64,000 nt of DNA from Anaerolineales bacterium. Its GTDB lineage: Bacteria; Chloroflexota; Anaerolineae; Aggregatilineales; J027. The notes beneath the pieces are model-generated. The model did no database searches. It had not been told where the DNA came from and saw nothing but the letters and a program-made list of their open reading frames with translations. The stretch covers positions 1,364,001 to 1,428,000 of the forward strand of contig JACKCI010000002.1 of assembly GCA_020634155.1 (NCBI GenBank). Reading direction: 5' to 3'. Each line of letters opens with the position of its first letter. Position 1 is the first letter of the stretch. Shown here piece after piece: positions 52,376 to 59,503 of the stretch. The position numbers were made by a program, and so were the translations under genes.

Positions 52376-53120
52376 CCAAAAGGGAGGGGTTGCCAAGACC
52401 ACCACCGCTATCAATGTCGCTGCGGGGCTAACCCAGTTAGGCTATAAGGTACTCCTGATTGACTCTGACCCTCAAGCCAATGTCACCCAAGTCTTCATCC
52501 ATCCTCAAGTCGAGATTGAGTTGGATCAATCGCTCTACCATGTCTTAGTCAACTTCGCGCCACTTTCCCCTATCATTCGCTCAACCGGGGTACCCAACTT
52601 GGATTTTGTGCCCTCGCATATTCGCCTATCGGGGGTGGACTTGGAGTTGGCCCAAGCCTTTGACAACCGCAGTGCGCGGTTACACCAAGCCATTCAATTG
52701 GTGCGCGACCGCTACGACTATATCATCATCGACAATCCCCCCTCGCTGGGGTTGCTGACGATTAACTCCTTTGTTGCCAGTCAGCGCCTCATCATTCCCG
52801 TTTCTACCGCTTTCTTTGCCTTGACGGGTCTGGTGCAGTTGCAGGAGACCATCACCATGGTGCAACAACATCAACTCAACCCCGATTTGAGTATCTTGGG
52901 GGTGGTGTGTACCTTCACCGAAACTACCAATGTCTCACGCGATGTGGAGCAGCAACTGCGCCAGCACTTTGGGGAGTTGGTGTTTGAGACCACCATCCCC
53001 AAGAATGTGTCGCTTGAGGAAGCCCATTCCAATCATAGCCATGTGTTTGACCATGCCCCGACCAGCAAAGGGGCTGAAGCGTACAAGGCGCTGGTTCAAG
53101 AACTCCTTGCCCGACCATGA
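52356..53120 (+). CDS. parA: ParA-family partition ATPase
   Basis: A 254-residue ParA. The deviant Walker A is NQKGGVAKTTTAINVAAGL (near 7-25), Walker A' is DSDPQANVTQ (near 40) and Walker B YIIIDNPPSLG (near 125). The ATG at 52356 places the motif at the N-terminus as usual. It drives segregation of the element with the adjacent DNA-binding protein, whose ATG overlaps its stop (ATGA, 53117-53120). The ribosome site AAAGGAGAGG lies inside the upstream gene. Confidence 0.95.
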   Translation: MVISVANQKGGVAKTTTAINVAAGLTQLGYKVLLIDSDPQANVTQVFIHPQVEIELDQSLYHVLVNFAPLSPIIRSTGVPNLDFVPSHIRLSGVDLELAQAFDNRSARLHQAIQLVRDRYDYIIIDNPPSLGLLTINSFVASQRLIIPVSTAFFALTGLVQLQETITMVQQHQLNPDLSILGVVCTFTETTNVSRDVEQQLRQHFGELVFETTIPKNVSLEEAHSNHSHVFDHAPTSKGAEAYKALVQELLARP

Positions 53121-53425
53121 AAAAATCTGGATTAGCCGATAGCCCCTTCTTTCAAGCTCCCTCATCTCAAGAGGTATTTAGCAGTGCGACGCCCGAACGG
53201 AAATCCGAACCAACGGAAATCCGTTCGGATATGCGTTCGGAAAAGCGAACGGTTTTACCTGCCCATCGCTTGTCCCGCCGCTATAGCTTTGAGTTCTATG
53301 ATGACCAAATCCAAACCCTCAAGCGCCTCAAGTTTGAGGCTGAAAGTCAAGGGCAGCGCCTCTCGTTGTCTGACATTGTGCGTGAGGCCCTTGATCGCTA
53401 TCTCCAGCACCTGAAATCTTCCTAA
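53117..53425 (+). CDS. ParB-like centromere-binding ribbon-helix-helix protein (102 aa)
   Basis: A 102-residue protein whose C-terminal 50 residues (RRYSFEFYDDQIQTLKRL, then LSLSDIVREALDRYLQHL) match a ribbon-helix-helix fold, as in ParG and similar partition partners of ParA. The N-terminal 40 residues are flexible, as in ParG, which uses its tail to stimulate ParA. The tail is encoded by DNA that contains iteron copies, so the gene carries its own binding sites. ATGA overlap with parA. The downstream palindromes suggest a parS site. Confidence 0.75.
   Translation: MKKSGLADSPFFQAPSSQEVFSSATPERKSEPTEIRSDMRSEKRTVLPAHRLSRRYSFEFYDDQIQTLKRLKFEAESQGQRLSLSDIVREALDRYLQHLKSS
53194..53252. repeat. 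Iteron cluster 1 (inside parB-like gene)
   Basis: Four or more copies of the half-site CGAACGGA or its reverse TCCGTTCG: CGAACGGA 53194-53201, TCCGTTCG 53220-53227, GCGTTCGG 53233-53240, GCGAACGG 53245-53252. They encode the flexible N-terminal tail of the ribbon-helix-helix protein. Confidence 0.85.
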
Positions 53426-53460
53426 GTGACCTGCTTAAGTGGAAACTAGAGCTACTGAAG

Positions 53461-53522
53461 CGAACGGAAATCCGTTCGGAAAAGCGAACGGATCATCGGA
53501 AAAAGGAACGGATATCCGAACG
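53461..53522. repeat. Iteron cluster 2, parS-like
   Basis: A perfect palindrome CGAACGGA-AA-TCCGTTCG (53461-53478), a further CGAACGGA (53485-53492), and the pair GGAACGGA...TCCGAACG (53505-53522). Same half-site as cluster 1, located 35 bp after the parB-like stop. It is the best candidate for the centromere (parS). Confidence 0.82.
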
Positions 53523-53552
53523 CCAAAAAGCGCGACTTGACAAGCCTTTTAG

Positions 53553-53764
53553 CCTATGACCACAATTTGGATGCTCGCTTTGTTAGCGAGTGGAACCCCA
53601 CTGTCACGGGGTAAGGGTGACAGCCGACCGACCCAAGCAACCAACCGACGGTCAACTGTTCGTGGCTTTAAACCACGTAACCTTGTCAAAAACAAGGCTA
53701 AGACACCTCAAGCGAACCGATGCTTCCCATCAGGAACTTAAAAATCCGATGCGAAGCATCGCTT
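53553..53764 (+). ncRNA. Candidate standalone HEARO / omega RNA (IscB guide RNA), no nuclease gene
   Basis: A 190-nt block of consecutive hairpins with no ORF. CTCGCT/AGCGAG (53574-53590); CTGTCAC/GTGACAG (53601-53623), which crosses the CCCC/GGGG pair (53596-53611) as in a pseudoknot; GACCG/CGGTC (53626-53653); CGTGG/CCACG (53661-53677); CCTTGT/ACAAGG (53681-53697); AAGCGA/TCGCTT (53710-53764) enclosing the tight CGATGC-GAA-GCATCG hairpin (53747-53761). The order and motif text (GGAACCCC, then GGGGTAAGGGTGACAGCCG) resemble my memory of HEARO/omega RNA. If right, the guide would lie at the 5' end (about 53553-53573). No IscB gene is adjacent. Orphan copies are known in Ktedonobacter. Confidence 0.5.
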
Positions 53765-53912
53765 AGGAAAGACTAGAGGGCCGGGCAGCGCAGGGGAGGG
53801 AAGGAGACAGGAGTACAAGGCAGGATGGGGGGCGAAGCCTGTAATACTGGTGAGGTTTGTGACGGTTAAAAAGGGTATTTTCTCGTGACTGTACTTAGGC
53901 TACACTGCCCTT

Positions 53913-54770
53913 ATGTCCAAACGGGATCAGCGCCAACCCCATCCACCTGCCATGCGCTTAACCGAGCGTGATGTTGCTATCCTGCAAGCCATCTATGACT
54001 ACCGGGTACTGTCCACCCCACAACTGCAAACCTTGTTTTTTGGTAGCCTCGTCAAAACGCGGGCCAGACTAAATCTGCTGTATCACCATCGCCTGATTGA
54101 CCGCAAGTTTTCAGGCCTTTACTTTGCCAAGATGAATACCCCCATCCTACATGTACTTGACCGTCGGGGAGCCGATATTCTGTCTCAACTTGGCACACTT
54201 AGGCATGGCTGGCATCGCAAGTCTAAGCAGGTAGGCGGCTTCTTTTTAGAACACACCTTGGCGATTAACACTGTGCGGGTAGCGGTGGTCAAGGCTTGCC
54301 AAGATTTAGGAGTTCAATTGGTCGAGTGGAGGAGTGAGAATGACCTGAAGACCAGCTATGACCGCGTGACTTTGCCCACCAATACCAAGCCAACTGCGGT
54401 TATTCCCGATGGCTACTTTGTGCTAGAGACCCCCAAGGGCCTAACCCACTTCTTTTTGGAGCTAGACCGAGCCACTGAGACCAACGCCATTTTCAAGCGC
54501 AAAGTCGCTGCTTACCAAGTGTATCGAGGCAGCCAACAGGTGTTGAAGCGCTTTGGCACCAGCAAGTTTCGGGTTCTCACCGTGACTACCAGTGCCGCTC
54601 GTCTCAAACATTTGGTGCGAACAACTTCCGCTTCCAAAGCCAAACATCACTTCTGGTTTACGACTCTCAACGAGGTCACCCCTGAAGTGATGTTAACCAA
54701 CCCCATCTGGCAGATACCCGGCAGCGTCTCCCCACAGGCCTTACTCACTGGCAGTGGAGTAGACGCTTGA
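53913..54770 (+). CDS. Replication-relaxation family protein 2
   Basis: A 285-residue paralogue of the protein at 46545. Same winged-helix start (LTERDVAILQAIYDYRVLS, TPQLQTLFFG) and later segments (EHTLAINTVRVAVV near 105, THFFLELDRATE near 175). Its ATG follows a 485-bp region with iterons and the RNA-like block. It ends before the large hairpin region. It may act as a relaxase-like or plasmid-control factor with the parA operon, while copy 1 works with the ATPases. Assignment rests on visible similarity to copy 1 and the winged-helix pattern. Confidence 0.6.
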   Translation: MSKRDQRQPHPPAMRLTERDVAILQAIYDYRVLSTPQLQTLFFGSLVKTRARLNLLYHHRLIDRKFSGLYFAKMNTPILHVLDRRGADILSQLGTLRHGWHRKSKQVGGFFLEHTLAINTVRVAVVKACQDLGVQLVEWRSENDLKTSYDRVTLPTNTKPTAVIPDGYFVLETPKGLTHFFLELDRATETNAIFKRKVAAYQVYRGSQQVLKRFGTSKFRVLTVTTSAARLKHLVRTTSASKAKHHFWFTTLNEVTPEVMLTNPIWQIPGSVSPQALLTGSGVDA

Positions 54771-54933
54771 GTCATACAGAAACTAATACTCCTCATGCAC
54801 TTTGTTAGCGCCTCTATTACAGCAAAAACGGCGGCTTAAACCTGCTTGCACCTTGGCCTTACCACTCCCCCATATGCGCCGTTTTTTACTGACCAGAACA
54901 GAGGAGAGGGCCATCATCTAGCCCATCACCAAC

Positions 54934-55529
54934 CTAGTCACTACCTCAGTCAATTGCTGTGACTAGCCAAATACGTGTGCGTTTTCTTCGACATCGAGTC
55001 TCGAAAACGCATTGGGAGGAAGTTGACTGCCCGTCGTGGAGGCCCCTGGAGGGCATGTTCGCCAGCTTGGGATATTCCCCAAGCGTCTCACTTGCCTACT
55101 CCAGCGACCCCCCTAGGTCAGTCAAGGGTGTCGGGTCTCGGCACTACGTTTGATCCCCGACTGCCAAGACCTCAGCCCGCACCACCACACCGCGTGATAC
55201 CTCAAGCCAGTGGATGAGAGTAGGGGGTGTGGCGGGCGGTCTGTTTTTGCCCTTCGGCGTTTCACTTGTAGGACAAAAAACGGTCTTGGCAGTCGGGGCT
55301 TCGCCCCGACACCCTTCCGCACGCCGCATTCCTCCCAAACCCTCCTTCGGCGTGCGGTGCTCGCTCGCCGTTGGCTCACTGCGCCGCGCCTTGCGGCGCG
55401 AAAACAAAAGCCAAGAGGTCACGGCTCTTGGCACCCACTGGCAGATGACAGTAATGCCAACCAGCAGTAAGTGAGCGAGTAATAGCTGGTTTTCTCGAGG
55501 TAGGATGTTTTGCTACCCCCATCTGCCAG
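54934..55529. other. Gene-free block of strong hairpins (origin or structured RNA)
   Basis: About 600 bp with no convincing gene but many stems: CTAGTCAC/GTGACTAG (54934-54966), GCGTTTTC/GAAAACGC (54979-55010), GCTTGGG/CCCAAGC (55065-55084), a perfect 17-bp inverted repeat at 55155-55171 and 55282-55298, GTCGGGGC-TTC-GCCCCGAC (overlapping it), CCGCACGCCG/CGGCGTGCGG (near 55317-55356), GCGCCGC/GCGGCGC (near 55381-55399), GCCAAGAG/CTCTTGGC (near 55410-55432) and CTGGCAGATG/CATCTGCCAG (55439-55529). It could be a replication or transfer origin or a long structured RNA. The remaining gap to 55607 holds nothing further. Confidence 0.6.
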
Positions 55530-55607
55530 TCGAGTAGAGAACATCTTGCGCCCCAAAGCAGGTGGCTTCTTAGCATGTATTGACCGCCATGCTATGATAC
55601 TTCCACT

Positions 55608-55868
55608 ATGCACAACCCAACCGTATCCCTGCCTTCCAACCTGATTGTGGAACTAGAAGCATGGGGTCAACACACCGCCAGCATCTTTGGGGCGCTTCGA
55701 CAACAGGCCGGATTGCCACCCAAAGGCGTACCTGACGACCAAGCGTGGTTCTGGACACCTGAGTGGCAAGCGGGCGAGCGCGAAGTGGATGAGGCTTATG
55801 CCCGGGGTGAGTATGAGGTTTTTGAGAACGTTGAAGATGCGCTGACGTATCTTCACTCCCAGACATGA
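55608..55868 (+). CDS. Antitoxin of RelE-type module
   Basis: An 86-residue acidic protein immediately before the toxin gene (ATGA overlap, 55865-55868). Rich in Glu and Trp with a predicted helical C-terminus (AREDALTYLHSQ-type) that would wrap the toxin. I cannot assign a named antitoxin family. Size, order and overlap with the RelE/ParE-like gene support antitoxin. A -10-like TATGATACT occurs just before the ATG. It neutralises the downstream toxin, by inference. Confidence 0.7.
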   Translation: MHNPTVSLPSNLIVELEAWGQHTASIFGALRQQAGLPPKGVPDDQAWFWTPEWQAGEREVDEAYARGEYEVFENVEDALTYLHSQT

Positions 55869-56122
55869 CCATTCACTTCAACAGACCTTTCGTGAAGCAA
55901 TATCGGCAGTTGCCTGCTTTGGTGCGACAGAAGATTGATAAGCAGATCCAACAATTGATGCGTGATCCGCAACATCCTTCACTGCGCGTCAAGAAGATGA
56001 TTAACTACCACCATATCTGGGAAGCACGAGTTGATGGACAGTACCGCATGACCTTTGAACTTCACGATACGGTCATTCAAATGCGAAAAGTGGGTACTCA
56101 CCAGATTTACCGCAATCCGTGA
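55865..56122 (+). CDS. RelE/ParE-type toxin
   Basis: An 85-residue basic protein. The pattern HFNRPFVKQYRQLPALVRQKIDKQIQQLM, then HHIWEARVDGQYRMTFE (the catalytic-type Arg near 58) and the C-terminal HQIYRNP (His/Arg near 80) match RelE-like mRNA interferases that cut at the ribosome. The start overlaps the antitoxin stop (ATGA). A partial copy of its 3' end lies at 57841-57972, showing the region has been rearranged. Confidence 0.82.
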   Translation: MTIHFNRPFVKQYRQLPALVRQKIDKQIQQLMRDPQHPSLRVKKMINYHHIWEARVDGQYRMTFELHDTVIQMRKVGTHQIYRNP

Positions 56123-56322
56123 CAAAGGTGAGTAAGACGCCTCTAACTTGGTGAAAGTCTGATGTTGAATATGGCGCGGCTTTTTGCATCACCTCACTTC
56201 ATTGGTAAGCGACAAAGATTTCTTAACAACAAGACCCAATAAAAGTGCTATACTTTGTATATGTTTTATACCATGAGTAACAAGATGGCACGCTGAATTT
56301 TCTTAGATGAAGGCATTGTGTT

Positions 56323-57066
56323 TTGTCGCACGCGAATGTTTTGATTGTGGAAGATGATCACGCTCTTGCCCGCTTATATGAAAAAATTCTCAAAAAATGC
56401 GGGTACCGCACGTTACTGGTCGAGACAATAGAAGCGGCCCATACCCAGTTCTTTCGTTTTTCACCTGATGTGGTTTGGCTGGACTGGCAACTCGAGCAGG
56501 GAACTAGCCGTTTTCTATTTGACTTTATTGAACGGTTGCCCCCCATACACCGCCCGCAAGTTCTGGTTGTATCTAGTGAACCGGATGCTCTTGACTTGCT
56601 GTTTTATCACTATCTCATTGATGCAACACTGACCAAACCTGTCACCACTCAACAAGCGACTCAGATGATTAGTGAACTGCTTGATACCCGCAACCCTAAC
56701 CATACACCTTATGGCGAAGTCCAGAGACAAGTGTTGTTTCATGAAGCTGTATGGTTTGTAACGTTTCGCGGCTACATTACGGCTGAAAACGTGTTCGAGG
56801 TTGCCGGACAGATAGCCGCCCTTCGTGGCGTAGTGATTGACTTGCGCGACATTGCTTATAATCGCGTGGATTTACTTGATCCGTTGTGGAACCACATCCC
56901 CCTCCTAGATCAGTTAACTGCGGTGGTCATCATCTACTCGTCAGAAACTCAGGAACTTGCTCACCTTGCCGAGACCATCTTTGGTCACAGTGTGGCTCTC
57001 TCCTACTTTGAAGCGCTTGATGATGGTCTGGCTTACGCCCAGACTATCTTTGCTGATGTTTTGTAG
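56323..57066 (+). CDS. Orphan response-regulator protein with C-terminal unknown domain
   Basis: A 247-residue protein. Residues 1-120 form a receiver domain with the acidic pair VEDDHA (near 10), phosphorylation Asp in VWLDWQLEQG (near 48) and Lys in LTKPVTTQQ (near 100). Residues 135-245 alternate strands and helices in a STAS-like (SpoIIAA) arrangement: VTFRGYITAENVFEVAGQI, then RGVVIDLRDIAY, but without the phospho-Ser seen in SpoIIAA. The start is TTG at 56323. There is no kinase or DNA-binding domain. A TATACT-like hexamer lies upstream near 56250. Role unknown. Confidence 0.65.
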   Translation: MSHANVLIVEDDHALARLYEKILKKCGYRTLLVETIEAAHTQFFRFSPDVVWLDWQLEQGTSRFLFDFIERLPPIHRPQVLVVSSEPDALDLLFYHYLIDATLTKPVTTQQATQMISELLDTRNPNHTPYGEVQRQVLFHEAVWFVTFRGYITAENVFEVAGQIAALRGVVIDLRDIAYNRVDLLDPLWNHIPLLDQLTAVVIIYSSETQELAHLAETIFGHSVALSYFEALDDGLAYAQTIFADVL

Positions 57067-57211
57067 TAGTGGCTATGTACTCTACGCTATGGCAACACAA
57101 AAACCCTCCATGTGTGTTATTGCCTCCCTTTAGAAACGAAAGCTAAACTGCTCGATTGTAGCTTGATGAAAAACTTGAGTTTGCCATTAGTTGAGGCCGA
57201 CATCTGCTGCT

Positions 57212-57239
57212 TTACAAAGCCCTCATTTGTGTTACATTG
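57212..57239 (+). promoter_or_regulatory. Promoter of BrnT/BrnA module, nearly leaderless
   Basis: TTTACA (57212-57217) and TACATT (57234-57239) separated by 16 bp, ending 5 bp before the toxin ATG (57245). The same 40-bp sequence precedes the second copy at 63743. The transcript would begin almost at the start codon. Confidence 0.55.
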
Positions 57240-57244
57240 CGGGT

Positions 57245-57529
57245 ATGCTGCACATTCTTCAACTAATTTGGGATGACTGGAACGTGGAGCATATTGCCCT
57301 GCATGAAGTTACTCCCAAAGAGGTTGAAGAGGTGTTGAATGGGCAGCCTTTTTGGAGCAAGACCTATGGTGATAGATACCGTGTTATCGGACAAACGACG
57401 CAAGAGCGATTCTTGACCATCATCTTAGCGCCCAAAGACACTAATACTTTTTATCCAGTAACCGCCAGACCAGCCAGCAGAAAAGAAAGAACCCGCTTGG
57501 CGGAAATAAGGCACAAGGAGGTAGCATGA
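57245..57529 (+). CDS. brnT: BrnT-like toxin
   Basis: A 94-residue protein. LIWDDWNVEHIALHEVTPKEVEEVL, then RYRVIGQTTQERFLTIIL and YPVTARPASRKER match the BrnT toxin family (a RelE-fold ribonuclease). The ATG at 57245 is chosen because the family begins there. It is followed by its antitoxin with an ATGA overlap (57526-57529). A second copy starts at 63777. Toxin activity is inferred from family membership. Confidence 0.8.
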   Translation: MLHILQLIWDDWNVEHIALHEVTPKEVEEVLNGQPFWSKTYGDRYRVIGQTTQERFLTIILAPKDTNTFYPVTARPASRKERTRLAEIRHKEVA

Positions 57530-57795
57530 CGAGCCGCATACCACAGTTCAAGACCATTCAAGAAGAGGCTGAGTTCTGGGATACCCACGACACCACCGAT
57601 TTTGAGGATGAAATGAAACCCATTCAAGTCAGCTACAAGCCACAGATGGAGGAGACGATGAGTGTCAGATTTCCAACCTCGGATTTACTTCACCTGCGCC
57701 AAATCGCCTACAAAAAGGGGATTGGGGTGACCACCTTAGTGCGGATGATTGCCCGAGAGTTTCTACAGAAGCAACCCCCCAGCGTTGCTTTGTGA
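57526..57795 (+). CDS. brnA: BrnA-like antitoxin (ribbon-helix-helix)
   Basis: An 89-residue protein. The N-terminal segment QFKTIQEEAEFWDTHDTTDF is the typical BrnA toxin-wrapping part, and the C-terminal SVRFPTSDLLHLRQIAYKKGIGVTTLVRMIAREFL is a ribbon-helix-helix DNA-binding domain that would repress the operon. Coupled to brnT by ATGA overlap. Toxin first, antitoxin second is the normal order of this family. Confidence 0.82.
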   Translation: MTSRIPQFKTIQEEAEFWDTHDTTDFEDEMKPIQVSYKPQMEETMSVRFPTSDLLHLRQIAYKKGIGVTTLVRMIAREFLQKQPPSVAL

Positions 57796-57840
57796 AGCCA
57801 CATAACCAATCGTTCAAGAACTGGTTGGTGAACAGCATTG

Positions 57841-57972
57841 CACGACCTTCGAACTTCACGATCTGATCATTCAGATGCGAAAAGTAGGTACTCATCAGAT
57901 TTACCGTAATCCGTGACAAGGGTGAGCAAGACGGCTAGTTTGGTGAAAATCTGATGTTGAATATGGCACGCC
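57841..57972 (+). pseudogene. Remnant of RelE-type toxin gene 3' end
   Basis: 132 bp closely match 56047-56180, the last 25 codons of the RelE-type toxin plus about 55 bp of its downstream sequence (including GTACTCA, CAGATTTACCG and GATGTTGAATATGGC). There is no matching start or upstream part. The copy indicates a past duplication or an insertion of the intervening 1.6 kb between two copies. Confidence 0.85.
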
Positions 57973-57977
57973 GGAGA

Positions 57978-59165
57978 TTAGTATAACTCTGTAATTAGTG
58001 TTTCACGAAGACTAAAACGTTTCAAAAGTTTATTTTCAGTATGTTTCAGTCCACTTAGGTGTGCATATTGCAATGCCTTCAATAGATAGTTGTCTTCGTT
58101 TCCATGTCTGGAATCGTACATAACTTGTGCCTCTGCCATTGTGCTGAGTAGGGTTAGGTAATGAGGTGGCCCTCCAATCTCTGGTAAACCTTTTTGATAG
58201 ACTTGAGTGAGGGTTTTTAAGGCATTTTCAGGCCGACCTTCTCTGATATTGAGTTGTGCCTCCGCTGTCTTCAAGAGAAACTCATCCAGTGGACCTTCCC
58301 CATATTCCATCGCCGCTCGCAAACCAGCTAACATATCTCTTGCTTCATCACGGTGACGCCTGCGGACTAATACATTTATCGCGTCTCGATAGGTTAGTCG
58401 CATCCACAATCCTTGATCTTGCTCAGGAAATCGGAGTCCTAATGGCAATGCTTGTCTTAAGGATTTATCATTGATGTTTCGTGTTACGAGTAGTCCTTCG
58501 GTCCAAAGTGACTTCCTTCCCAACTGGAAACATGCGAGTGCAACCTCCTTCATTGCTAAGAGTGCCAAATCCCCATCGACGCTTTGAGCCAAAAACGCGG
58601 CTTTTTGTGCATGCCAGTAGGCTCGATCTGTGAGGTCGAAGTTCTTCTCCAACCGAGATAGCCGATATAAAGCCTCCGCTAGTATCAGGCGCAGATACTC
58701 GTTATTTGTATCCTGAATCATAGAAATAATATTTGAAAATTCTGCCGCTGCGTCATAGTAGAGGTATTGAGCACTAAGAGGGTCTTTGCTAAAGTCAGCT
58801 GCTTCGTGCTTTTGAATAGCACTTTTAAGCAAGATGCCGGGGTCAGCTAAATGGTCATCCTTAGCTCGGATTGTACTGTCCCAAGATATGATTTCTTCAA
58901 AATCATCGGCGTCGAGTTGAAGAGCCTGTAACCAATTTTGTGCGAACGACTCGCTGATTTGTCTGGGGCTGGACATGACTTGCCTAAACAAACCGAAGGA
59001 TATTCCACTGAACCGGGAAAATTCTTCATATGTTTCAATTCCTAGCTGGTGCATACGACGCAGTGTCAGCAGTTGGACTTGCTTTCTGAATCTTTGCTGT
59101 TTTAGCACATCAACATAACGTTTAAGGTCATTGGAATTGCGGGACTTTGTTACTGACACACGCAT
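57978..59165 (-). CDS. HTH-TPR transcriptional regulator-like protein (395 aa)
   Basis: A 395-residue protein. Residues about 25-85 fit a helix-turn-helix (RMHQLGIETYEEFSRFSGI, then SFGLFRQVMSSPRQ). The remainder (about 110-380) consists of paired helices with regular AxxLxxL-like patterns, as in TPR regulators of the Rgg/RRNPP type that bind a small peptide. It diverges across a 66-bp gap from a 53-residue membrane protein gene, which fits a regulator-peptide arrangement, though this is inference. Confidence 0.6.
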   Translation of the reverse strand: MRVSVTKSRNSNDLKRYVDVLKQQRFRKQVQLLTLRRMHQLGIETYEEFSRFSGISFGLFRQVMSSPRQISESFAQNWLQALQLDADDFEEIISWDSTIRAKDDHLADPGILLKSAIQKHEAADFSKDPLSAQYLYYDAAAEFSNIISMIQDTNNEYLRLILAEALYRLSRLEKNFDLTDRAYWHAQKAAFLAQSVDGDLALLAMKEVALACFQLGRKSLWTEGLLVTRNINDKSLRQALPLGLRFPEQDQGLWMRLTYRDAINVLVRRRHRDEARDMLAGLRAAMEYGEGPLDEFLLKTAEAQLNIREGRPENALKTLTQVYQKGLPEIGGPPHYLTLLSTMAEAQVMYDSRHGNEDNYLLKALQYAHLSGLKHTENKLLKRFSLRETLITELY

Positions 59166-59231
59166 TACCTTATGGCTAGATGTTGGTTAAGTCACCTCCC
59201 CAATAAGAGGTGAAGGTAGGAGAAACACATA

Positions 59232-59393
59232 ATGACTAAGCAATCTCGTAAGCAAGTCTTACTCATTTTGGGTGAAGCGATGGCAAATGCTCTCATTACA
59301 CTAGTGGTGACTATGTTAGGTAGCCAACCACTTGTATTGGCAATTTGCGTGTTTATTGCTGTCTTCTGTGTGGGGTATGGCCTCCGGAAGTAG
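59232..59393 (+). CDS. Small membrane protein (53 aa), divergent from HTH-TPR regulator
   Basis: A short gene with an AGGAG ribosome site a few bases before the ATG. The 53 residues start MTKQSRKQ (basic) and continue with two hydrophobic stretches (VLLILGEAMANALITLVVTM and LVLAICVFIAVFCVGYG) ending in basic LRK. It looks like a one- or two-helix membrane peptide. It is followed by a perfect hairpin. No family assignment. Confidence 0.6.
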   Translation: MTKQSRKQVLLILGEAMANALITLVVTMLGSQPLVLAICVFIAVFCVGYGLRK

Positions 59394-59406
59394 CACCTGT
59401 ATACAT

Positions 59407-59431
59407 CTGAGGCGAGAAAACCTCGCCTCAG
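59407..59431 (+). terminator. Hairpin after the small membrane protein gene
   Basis: Perfect 10-bp stem CTGAGGCGAG (59407-59416) and CTCGCCTCAG (59422-59431), loop AAAAC. Followed by a weak T-rich stretch. Likely a terminator 14 bp after the stop. Confidence 0.7.
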
Positions 59432-59503
59432 ATTCCTTGAGAACTGACTGCTCAACACCCACTGTATATGTTATAGTATTGCCCAACATTTTGAAAGACC
59501 CCC

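Noticed and set aside
53461..53522. CRISPR array
   Set aside because: Repeats are short, palindromic and irregularly spaced with no unique spacers of equal length; they fit iterons.
53556..53741. 61-codon frame over the RNA-like block
   Set aside because: The DNA there is explained by consecutive hairpins; the product is basic and featureless, with no ribosome site.
54959..55576. Several short frames in the hairpin block
   Set aside because: Multiple overlapping frames in all phases, Arg/Pro-rich products, none with a ribosome site; typical of GC-rich palindromic DNA.
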